Below, piece by piece: positions 1 through 5,792 of a stretch of DNA of 16,576 nucleotides. Below the pieces are notes generated by a model. That model searched no databases, was not told where the DNA came from, and saw only the letters and a list, made by a program, of their open reading frames with translations. Positions within the stretch are counted from its first letter, which is position 1; each line of letters starts with the position of its first letter. The stretch lies in assembly GCA_004555335.1 (NCBI GenBank), contig SFII01000018.1:1-16576 (forward strand), written 5' to 3'. The stretch comes from Coriobacteriaceae bacterium. GTDB lineage: Bacteria; Actinomycetota; Coriobacteriia; Coriobacteriales; Eggerthellaceae. The position numbers were made by a program, and so were the translations under genes.

Positions 1-263
1 CCGAACACCCACAGCACTGTGTCATAGCCCGTCGCGAATACGTCGTTCACGATGGATGCCGCAACAACCTCGTCATCCAAGAGCCCATTATACATGGAAC
101 CGTCGCGCAATGCATCGAGGATTTCCCTATCGCTGGGATGAACCTTCCTGTTCCAATGAACATCGAAAGGAGTTCCGGAATTAGCCTCCACTACTTCGTC
201 GTAAAACGCGGAAAGCGCTCCGAAATCGGACGGTTCCCCTATTCGCACGATCATCTCTTCCAT
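1..263 (-). CDS. GNAT-family N-acetyltransferase, N-terminal part (cut by window edge)
   Basis: This is the first 87 complete codons of a protein that continues beyond position 1. It begins MEEMIVRIGEPSDFGALSAF, a typical GNAT opening in which the first strand is followed by a helix that positions the acceptor substrate. A later VVAASIVNDVF strand fits the beta strands before the acetyl-CoA site. The acetyl-CoA-binding loop itself lies outside the window, so the substrate cannot be guessed. I chose the ATG at 263 because a GGGAAGGGG stretch sits just upstream; a second ATG three codons in is an alternative. On the minus strand a TACAAT at 306-301 is a possible -10. The gene is divergent from the DegV gene across about 200 bases. 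Confidence 0.7.
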   Translation of the reverse strand, partial: MEEMIVRIGEPSDFGALSAFYDEVVEANSGTPFDVHWNRKVHPSDREILDALRDGSMYNGLLDDEVVAASIVNDVFATGYDTVLWVF

Positions 264-348
264 CAGGGCCCCTTCCCTCGCTTGTCCGACGCAGAGGGTA
301 ATTGTAACGCAACGGAAACACCATCATGACCGTTCGGCGCCCGCAGCC

Positions 349-377
349 TTACCCAAAGGAAACCGAAGGTCTATAGT
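349..377 (+). promoter_or_regulatory. Candidate promoter of the DegV gene
   Basis: TTACCC (349-354) and TATAGT (372-377) are separated by 17 bases and lie about 85 bases before the DegV start. The -10 is good and the -35 is weak. Seen in the sequence only. Confidence 0.35.
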
Positions 378-460
378 TGATTTTTGTGCGCAAAACAAGC
401 CGACGCCTTGAATGCCTCGAAGAGAAGACGAACAGCCAGAGAGAATACGCGAGGACACCC

Positions 461-1315
461 ATGCCAGTACAGATCATCACCGATTCCGCCTGCGACCTCC
501 CCCAGGACGAAGCGAAAAGGCTGGGCGTGCAGGTTATCCCGCTCACCACGTGCTTCGGAATGGACGTGTACCGCGATGGCGTCGATCTGACCAACCATGA
601 GTTCTTCGAAAAGCTGGAAGCGTCCAAGGAACTGCCCACCACCAGCCAGGCGACCCCCACGGAATACGCAAGCTATTTCAAGCGCGCCATCGATGCCGGC
701 AACGAAGTGCTCTGCATCACGCTTTCGTCCTGCTTTTCCGGCTGCTACCAGAATGCGGTATCCGCGCAGGGATGCTTCGGCGACAAGGTATACGTCCTCG
801 ATTCGCAGGCCATCTGCGTCGAGCAGATGATGGTGGTCAAGCAAGCGGTCCGCATGCGCGACGAGGGCATGGGCGCCCGCGAGATCGCCAAGGGCCTGCG
901 CCGCCTGAAGCCCCGCCTGCGTCTGTTCACCGTGCTCGACACCCTGGAATACCTGCGCAAGGGCGGCAGGGTTTCCTCGCTTGCGGCAGCGGCGGGGTCC
1001 GTTCTTTCCATCAAGCCCCTCATCACCGAAACCGGCGGGAACGTGAAGGTCATCGGAAAGTCGCGCGGCATGAAGAACGGTGCCAAGGCGCTGGCAAAAG
1101 AAGTGGCCAAATGCGGCGGCATCGACTTCGACATGCCCTACACCTTCGCATACAGCGGAACCTCCAGCGAGAACCTGGATAAGTTCCTCGACTCCCATCC
1201 GGAGGTTTTCGATGGCAAGTCCCGCGAAGACCTGCCCGCATACTGCGTAGGCAGCATCATCGGAACGCATGTGGGCTCCAACGCCTTCGCCGTCGCCTTC
1301 TACGCAAAGCAATAG
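461..1315 (+). CDS. DegV family protein (fatty-acid-binding, FakB-like)
   Basis: The 284-residue product matches the DegV family in length and motifs. It has an N-terminal ITDSACDLP strand-loop (residues 6-14), the TTSQATPTEY motif (61-70) that contacts the fatty acid carboxylate, LSSCFSGCYQNA (88-99), VLDSQA (112-117), LEYLRKGGRVS (162-172) and IGTHVGSNAFAVAFY (267-281). DegV/FakB proteins bind a fatty acid, and in many Gram-positives they present it to the kinase FakA for phosphorylation and entry into phospholipid synthesis. No FakA gene is in this window, so its partner and preferred fatty acid are unknown. The protein is cytosolic, with no signal peptide or membrane segment. I chose the ATG at 461 because GAGG lies 6 bases upstream and the protein then begins with the usual PVQIITDSA. 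The frame is open upstream to a TTG at 377, but that extension resembles nothing in the family. Confidence 0.93.
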   Translation: MPVQIITDSACDLPQDEAKRLGVQVIPLTTCFGMDVYRDGVDLTNHEFFEKLEASKELPTTSQATPTEYASYFKRAIDAGNEVLCITLSSCFSGCYQNAVSAQGCFGDKVYVLDSQAICVEQMMVVKQAVRMRDEGMGAREIAKGLRRLKPRLRLFTVLDTLEYLRKGGRVSSLAAAAGSVLSIKPLITETGGNVKVIGKSRGMKNGAKALAKEVAKCGGIDFDMPYTFAYSGTSSENLDKFLDSHPEVFDGKSREDLPAYCVGSIIGTHVGSNAFAVAFYAKQ

Positions 1316-1629
1316 GAAACCCATCGGGCCGGGCATTCGGATCCGGCATTCGCCGGGGCTTCTTCCCGCCTTTCACCACGGGATCCTTTCCGGGTCTGGA
1401 GCGCGGGAAAGGCCAAAGCACCCAGAAGCCCGGGGCGGAAGGGCCCGCAATCATATCCCAGCAGCCATAACCACCCTCACACCGGATGGTTTCCTTTTCA
1501 CAGCCGCACGCGCGCCGGGCTCGAGCCTGCATAACAGAGAAAGCCGCCGGGCAAGCCGACGGCTTTCTGATTTTCGGCCAACTCAGGATCCTAAGACCCC
1601 ATGTGGCCGCTCAGATTCGCGTTAGCGAA
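1316..1629. other. Non-coding gap between the convergent DegV and triple-RidA genes
   Basis: I see no credible gene here. The stretch holds the terminator hairpin at 1538-1568 and, nearer DegV, nested GC-rich pairing. The outer arms are GGGCTTCT (1356-1363) and AGAAGCCC (1424-1431); the inner arms are TTCCCGC (1363-1369) and GCGGGAA (1403-1409). The two stems share base 1363, so one pair must give. This could be a folded DegV 3' end or chance pairing in GC-rich DNA. Confidence 0.5.
1538..1568. terminator. Hairpin terminator shared by convergent genes
   Basis: The arms AGAAAGCCGCCGG and CCGACGGCTTTCT pair with one mismatch around the loop GCAAG. A TTTT follows on the plus strand after a short gap; the minus side has few Ts. 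It lies 61 bases past the triple-RidA stop and about 220 bases past the DegV stop, so it probably serves mainly as a barrier between convergent transcripts. Confidence 0.65.
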
Positions 1630-2892
1630 CTAGCAAACGGGAGGGGTGCCCTCTGCGTTGCCTGCGATGGCGTCGATCATGACGGCAGCGCCCTTGGGCA
1701 GCACGCCGCAGCCTACGACCTTGCGTGCGGGGATGCAGCCGGGGAATGCCTCGGCATAAGCCTCGTCAACCGCAGCGGCGTCGTTGATGTCAGCCAGGAA
1801 GATGTTGACCTTCACGATGTCGTCCATGGAGTGGTCGACGCTCTCGATGATGGCCTTGATGTTCTTCAGTGCCTGGGCAGCCTGCGCCTTAGCGCCCTGG
1901 GCCATCTCACCAGTAGCGGGATCGATGCCGAACTGGCCGGAGATGTTGTTGTAGTGGGAGAAGGCAACGGACTGGGTTGCGGTGCAAGCAGCAGGCGCCG
2001 CATCGGTGTTCGCGGCTTCGATGATCAGGCCATGACGGGCTTCGATCTCCTGCGGAGGAGTACCGTCGCCATGGGAGCAAACAGCCTCGATCTGAACCAG
2101 CGCATGTCCGGGCAGGCCGGCTGCGGGAACGATGGTGCGGGCGGGCAGGTAGTTGACTGCACGTGCGATACCGGAATCGGGGAAGAAGGTCTTGTAAACC
2201 TCGTTCATCGCGCAAGCGTCATCCAGGTTCTTCAGGAACACGGTTACCTTGACGATGTCGTCGAAGGGAACGTCGATGCTTGCCAGGATGGCCTTGATGT
2301 TCTTCAGGGCCTGGGCGGTCTGCTCCTTAACGCCACCGGGAACCAGACGGCCGGTCACGGGATCGATACCGGTCTGAGCGGTGATGTTGTTGTAATGGGA
2401 GAACGCAACGGTCTGGGTGGACAGAGCGCTCTGGGGAGCATTCGCGGTTGCGTTGGTCAATTTGATCAGGTCGCCAGCCTGGGGCTCGTTGGGCTGGGTG
2501 CCCTCGCCATTGGTGATCAGAGCCTCGATTGCAACGGCAGCGCCCATGGGCAGGGCTGCCACGCCGGCAACGGTCTTTGCGGGTACGTAGGTGGGGAAGA
2601 AACCGGCGACTACTTCGTCGACGGCATCCATGTCTTCGATGTCAGCCAGGAATACGGACAGACGAACGACATCGGTCATCACATGATCGATGCTTTCGAC
2701 AACAGCCTTGATGTTGCGCATTGCCTGAGCGGCCTGCTCCTTGACGCCGCCTTCAACCATTGCGCCGGTTGCAGGGTCGATACCCAGCTGAGCGGAAAGG
2801 TTGTTGTAGTGAGAGAATGCTACGGTCTGAGAGCACATGGGGCACTTGGGTGCATTCTCGGTATTCCTTGCCACTACCACGTTATCGGCCAT
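1630..2892 (-). CDS. Triple-domain RidA (YjgF/YER057c/UK114) protein
   Basis: The 420-residue protein is three RidA domains in a row (about residues 21-131, 158-278 and 305-417), joined by linkers of about 25 residues. Each repeats the block (T/S)VAFSHYNN, then GIDP.TG, (N)IKA, a (V/I)FL strand, and a PA(R/K)..LP..A..(I)(E/D)A ending. RidA enzymes hydrolyse reactive enamine/imine intermediates released by PLP enzymes and act as homotrimers with active sites between subunits, so one chain may fold as its own trimer (inference). The arginine that matches E. coli RidA Arg105 is present in domain 2 (R252) and domain 3 (R390) but is lysine in domain 1 (K106). A CPMC pair (residues 17-20) precedes domain 1 and the chain ends in cysteine. 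The start at 2892 has a strong AGGGAGG (2907-2901), 8 bases away. The frame stays open 19 codons further upstream but without comparable support. No signal peptide; likely cytosolic. Confidence 0.93.
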   Translation of the reverse strand: MADNVVVARNTENAPKCPMCSQTVAFSHYNNLSAQLGIDPATGAMVEGGVKEQAAQAMRNIKAVVESIDHVMTDVVRLSVFLADIEDMDAVDEVVAGFFPTYVPAKTVAGVAALPMGAAVAIEALITNGEGTQPNEPQAGDLIKLTNATANAPQSALSTQTVAFSHYNNITAQTGIDPVTGRLVPGGVKEQTAQALKNIKAILASIDVPFDDIVKVTVFLKNLDDACAMNEVYKTFFPDSGIARAVNYLPARTIVPAAGLPGHALVQIEAVCSHGDGTPPQEIEARHGLIIEAANTDAAPAACTATQSVAFSHYNNISGQFGIDPATGEMAQGAKAQAAQALKNIKAIIESVDHSMDDIVKVNIFLADINDAAAVDEAYAEAFPGCIPARKVVGCGVLPKGAAVMIDAIAGNAEGTPPVC

Positions 2893-2927
2893 GACAATTA
2901 CCTCCCTTTGATTCGGGGCTGATACAG

Positions 2928-2950
2928 CATGCGCAATCTGCTTGCGCATG
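2928..2950. promoter_or_regulatory. Perfect inverted repeat at the predicted transcript start of the triple-RidA gene
   Basis: The arms CATGCGCAA (2928-2936) and TTGCGCATG (2942-2950) are perfect 9-bp inverted repeats around a 5-base loop. They sit just downstream of the predicted -10 (TATATT, 2963-2958 on the minus strand), so they are either an operator at the start site or a hairpin at the 5' end of the mRNA. No T-run follows, which argues against a terminator. Confidence 0.6.
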
Positions 2951-2957
2951 GGCGGTA

Positions 2958-2999
2958 AATATACCCGAACTCCGCAACGGTAAAGCGCGCGTTTCCGTT
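2958..2999 (-). promoter_or_regulatory. Candidate promoter and second palindrome of the triple-RidA gene
   Basis: On the minus strand TATATT (2963-2958) is a good -10, and CTTTAC (2985-2980, spacer 16) is a weak -35. A 24-base palindrome (2976-2999; plus-strand halves AACGGTAAAGCG and CGCGTTTCCGTT, 10 of 12 pairs matching) covers the -35. A weak -35 under a palindrome fits repressor or activator control. The regulator is unknown. Confidence 0.45.
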
Positions 3000-3312
3000 A
3001 TTGTTCGGTAAAACAGAACTAACCTTGATTATTAAATTATTTATCCAACGAATTCCCTATTCTTGTCTAACAATTCAGCTATCTACTAATCAGATTCATT
3101 GCCTTCGATTAAAAGCAACGCGAGCTCGAACGGAATAGGCGAGCGCGGGATCGCGGCCGGACAGCACCGAGACTGCCCAACATCCGCAAGGCACCCCAAG
3201 CTCGGCATTCGGCGATCGATCGCATCCGGGAGCGCTCTACGCAGATCCCATGACGTTCGATCCCGTTGCAGATTGCACGGTCGAAAGCCCGAAGGTTACA
3301 GCAAAGCCACTA

Positions 3313-3343
3313 TTGCAAGCTCGCACGAGCCGCACGCTAGAAT
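3313..3343 (+). promoter_or_regulatory. Candidate promoter of the MATE gene
   Basis: TTGCAA (3313-3318) and TAGAAT (3338-3343) are 19 bases apart, slightly long. The same TAGAAT -10 occurs upstream of the XRE-aminotransferase gene, which supports it as a local -10 form. Confidence 0.35.
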
Positions 3344-3429
3344 AGTTCCCCGCCCCCATTCGCAAGGCGGCTGACAGCCCGAACCCAATCCCATCGAACA
3401 GACAGGCAAGAACGCAAACAGGACGCATC

Positions 3430-4782
3430 ATGAGCATCGACATGTCACAGCACTTCACTTTCGGAACACTGTTGAAATACGTCGCACCTTCCATCGGGAC
3501 GCTTCTCCTGACAAGCGTCTACGGCATCGTGGACGGTCTGTTCGTATCGAATTTCGCGGGAAAGACCGCCTTCGCGGCAGTGAACTTCATCATGCCCATC
3601 ATCATGATCCTGGCCCCGATCGGATTGATGGTTGGCACCGGCGGCAACGCGGTCGTCTCGAAGACCCGCGGCGAAGGGAATGGCGAACTCGCGAACAGGC
3701 AGTTCTCGCTGCTCGTCTATTTCAACCTGTTCTGCGGCATCGCCATGGCGATCATGGGCTTCCTGCTCATACCCATCATCGCCCGCGCCATGGGCGCTAC
3801 CGGCGAGATGCTCGAGCTCTGCGTGACCTATGGGCGCATCAGCATGCTGAGCCTGCCCTTCTTCATGATGCAGCTCGCATTCCAGGCATTCAGCGCCACA
3901 GCAGGAAAACCGAACCTCAGCCTGAAGGTCGCAATCGCGGCCGGTGTAACCAATATCGCCCTCGACTTCATCCTTGTCGGGGCGCTCCATATGGGAGTGG
4001 TCGGCGCAGCGCTCGCCACCGTCGCCTCCGAATACGTGGGAGGAGGCGCTTGCCTGGTCTACTTCGCGCTCCCCAACAAAAGCTTCCTCCGCCTGGGAAA
4101 GACCTCGCTCGACCTGAAAACCATCGGCAGGACCTGCGTCAACGGCTCTTCTGAAATGATGTCGAATATCGCACTGTCGGTTGTTTCCGTCGCATACAAC
4201 CTGCAGCTGATGCGCTACATCGGTCCGGATGGCGTTGCAGCATACGGCGTCATCATGTACTGCGGCCTGGTCTTCGGATCTATCTTCATCGGCTACTCGA
4301 TCGGAAGCGCGCCGCTCATGGCCTTCCAATACGGCGCACGCAAGCATCGCGAGATGCGGAACCTGTTGAAGAAGGGCCTGACCATCATCGCCGTCGGAGG
4401 AATAGCCATGTTCGCGATTGCGGAGATGGCAGCCCCGCTCATCGCGAAGATCTTCGCCTCCTACGACGAAGGCCTCTACCAGCTGACCACCTTCGCTTTC
4501 CGAGCCTATTCCATCTCGTTTCTGCTCATGGGATTCAGCATCTACGCCTCTTCCCTGTTCACCTCGTTATGCAATGGCAAGGTTTCCGCACTCATCAGCT
4601 TCCTGCGCACGCTCGTGTTCGAACTGGGCGCGGTCATGATCCTGCCGGCGCTCCTGGGAGCCAACGGCATATGGTTCTCCGTCGTGGTTGCAGAAGTGGT
4701 ATCCATCTGCCTGGCATCGGCATGCTTCGCCAAACTGGCACCCCGCTACCATCTGCTGCCCGAACGTAGGGCCCAGGGCTAA
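3430..4782 (+). CDS. MATE family multidrug/sodium antiporter-type efflux protein
   Basis: The 450-residue product is the usual MATE length and hydrophobic almost throughout, with about 12 predicted membrane segments in two similar halves. The first half opens with LLKYVAPSIGTLLLTSVYGIVDGLFVSN, written here in parts: LLKYVAPSIG, LLLTSVYGIV, DGLFVSNFAG. This is the family's TM1-TM2 signature and is followed by NFIMPIIMILAP and GTGGNAVVSKTRGEG. MATE pumps export cationic drugs or metabolites in exchange for Na+ or H+; the substrate here cannot be read from sequence. The start is supported by AGGA 6 bases upstream, and a second in-frame ATG lies four codons later. The gene looks monocistronic: I see no clear terminator, but the next gene has its own promoter more than 250 bases away. 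Confidence 0.93.
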   Translation: MSIDMSQHFTFGTLLKYVAPSIGTLLLTSVYGIVDGLFVSNFAGKTAFAAVNFIMPIIMILAPIGLMVGTGGNAVVSKTRGEGNGELANRQFSLLVYFNLFCGIAMAIMGFLLIPIIARAMGATGEMLELCVTYGRISMLSLPFFMMQLAFQAFSATAGKPNLSLKVAIAAGVTNIALDFILVGALHMGVVGAALATVASEYVGGGACLVYFALPNKSFLRLGKTSLDLKTIGRTCVNGSSEMMSNIALSVVSVAYNLQLMRYIGPDGVAAYGVIMYCGLVFGSIFIGYSIGSAPLMAFQYGARKHREMRNLLKKGLTIIAVGGIAMFAIAEMAAPLIAKIFASYDEGLYQLTTFAFRAYSISFLLMGFSIYASSLFTSLCNGKVSALISFLRTLVFELGAVMILPALLGANGIWFSVVVAEVVSICLASACFAKLAPRYHLLPERRAQG

Positions 4783-5034
4783 GCTTTCGGATCTTCAGGC
4801 AATTAAAAACCCGGTCGGGCAAGCAGCCATTTCATGCGAACGCCGCACCGCAGCCGGAACGCGCCCGGCAAACGCGCACGTTCGCGCGGAAGACGCACGA
4901 TTTCCAACGCGAAACGACACCGGGCTCGCCCCGCCCCGCATCGAACCGAGCCCTCGCACGGACCCTGCACCTGTCCGGCAGACGGCTCATTCTTACAGAT
5001 TCTCGACAAACGGCATAACGAAACGCCCCTCCGC
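4783..5034. other. GC-rich gap after the MATE gene
   Basis: Together with the promoter that follows, this makes a 326-base intergenic stretch. Reading frames exist on both strands but none has a ribosome binding site or recognisable protein. I see no terminator hairpin with a T-run here. Confidence 0.45.
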
Positions 5035-5063
5035 TTGCATCCACCTCCAACTCCGCGCATAAT
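5035..5063 (+). promoter_or_regulatory. Promoter of the ABC-YhgE-TetR unit
   Basis: TTGCAT (5035-5040) and CATAAT (5058-5063) are separated by exactly 17 bases. Transcription should start near 5070, inside the inverted repeat at 5061-5096. Confidence 0.65.
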
Positions 5064-5096
5064 CTCAAAACTGAACGTTTGGTCAGTTTTGAGATT
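5061..5096. promoter_or_regulatory. 14-bp-arm inverted repeat, probable TetR operator
   Basis: The arms AATCTCAAAACTGA (5061-5074) and TCAGTTTTGAGATT (5083-5096) are perfect inverted repeats around ACGTTTGG. The repeat overlaps the -10 and start site and ends one base before the GGAGG (5098-5102) of the ATPase gene. The centre TGAACGTTTGGTCA resembles operators of many TetR repressors (general knowledge of the family). The TetR gene at the end of the same unit is the natural candidate to bind it. As RNA the downstream part could also fold next to the ribosome binding site. Confidence 0.65.
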
Positions 5097-5108
5097 CGGA
5101 GGCTTCCC

Positions 5109-5792
5109 ATGACATCCCTCGGCCAATTGCGCCCTGCGCAAAACGGCGCCTCCATCGAGGCACGCAACCTTTCCCTGGAAACGCCCCTGGGCGTCCCCTT
5201 CAGGAACCTGAACCTTTCCATCCCCCCTGGCAGCTACGTCGCGGTTACCGGCAACCACGGTTCGGGCAAGACCCCCTTCCTGCTCACCCTGGCGGGACGC
5301 ATGAAACCCACCGGCGGAACGCTGTTCGTCGGAGGCCTTCAGCTTCCCCAGAACCACCGCAAGGTTGCCCGCAAGGCGGGCATGGCCCTTTTCTCCGGCT
5401 TGAACGACATCGAATGGAACCTCACCTGCCGCCTGATCATGAAAGCCGAGCTGGAAATCTGGGGCAAACCCCACCGCAACAGCGATGTTGAAGCCTACCT
5501 GCGCGCCTGGGACTTGGAAGAGATCATTGACAAGAAGGTCAAGAAGCTCACCCAGCTGGATTACGACCGCTTCGGGATCGCACTCGCCATGGTGAACGAC
5601 CCCGACTTGCTGGTGGTAGATGACATCGAACGCCAACTCGATGCGCACGATTCGCGCCGCATTGCCGATGAACTGAGGAAAATCGCCCATGAAAAGGGCA
5701 AAACCGTGATCGTCGCGGTCACCGAGCCTGCGTCTGCCGGTGACAGCGATTTCACCATCGAACTGGAATGGAGTGAGGAAGATGGCATTTAA
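5109..5792 (+). CDS. ABC transporter ATP-binding protein with degenerate motifs
   Basis: The 227-residue nucleotide-binding domain has an intact Walker A, GNHGSGKT (residues 48-55), after an IEARNLSLET first strand. The rest is unusual. The ABC signature, normally LSGGQ, reads LTQLD (147-151). Walker B reads DLLVVDD (166-172), with aspartate 172 where the catalytic glutamate belongs. The H-loop region reads VAVTEPA (202-208), with glutamate where histidine is usual. I see no clear Q-loop glutamine near residues 92-103. ATP binding is therefore likely but hydrolysis may be weak or of a non-standard type (inference). It should sit on the inner face of the membrane and energise the YhgE/Pip protein encoded next, whose ATG overlaps this stop by 11 bases. 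GGAGG lies 6 bases before the ATG at 5109; an upstream in-frame start at 5079 would fall inside the operator. Confidence 0.88.
   Translation: MTSLGQLRPAQNGASIEARNLSLETPLGVPFRNLNLSIPPGSYVAVTGNHGSGKTPFLLTLAGRMKPTGGTLFVGGLQLPQNHRKVARKAGMALFSGLNDIEWNLTCRLIMKAELEIWGKPHRNSDVEAYLRAWDLEEIIDKKVKKLTQLDYDRFGIALAMVNDPDLLVVDDIERQLDAHDSRRIADELRKIAHEKGKTVIVAVTEPASAGDSDFTIELEWSEEDGI

Larger units (their letters stand above)
2893..3429. other. Divergent intergenic region between the triple-RidA and MATE genes
   Basis: This 537-base stretch carries both promoters. Bases 3020-3110 are clearly AT-rich compared with the rest of the window, as expected upstream of the RidA promoter. Bases about 3110-3310 are GC-rich, and I see no credible gene or RNA in them. 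Confidence 0.5.

Noticed and set aside
371..1336. Long minus-strand frame opposite the DegV gene
   Set aside because: It mirrors the DegV coding phase in GC-rich DNA, has no ribosome binding site at its start and resembles no protein family.
1316..1537. Search for a tRNA or riboswitch in the DegV downstream gap
   Set aside because: No TTCGANTC-type arm or cloverleaf, and the region is downstream of both neighbouring genes.
1486..2922. 478-codon plus-strand frame opposite the triple RidA gene
   Set aside because: Its apparent repeats are the antisense image of the three RidA domains; the minus frame is unmistakably RidA and has a strong ribosome binding site.
3099..3374. Possible 91-codon gene upstream of the MATE gene
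   Set aside because: No ribosome binding site, no recognisable protein, and it covers the candidate MATE promoter.
3445..4347. Minus-strand frame opposite the MATE gene
   Set aside because: Antisense shadow rich in His, Glu and Asp, as expected opposite a hydrophobic protein; no family resemblance.
5061..5096. Inverted repeat read as a terminator for the MATE gene
   Set aside because: No T-run follows; it overlaps a good promoter and directly precedes a ribosome binding site, so an operator fits better.
4803..5690. Minus-strand frame across the gap and ATPase gene
   Set aside because: Composition is that of an antisense shadow, and it would run through the operator and promoter at 5035-5096.
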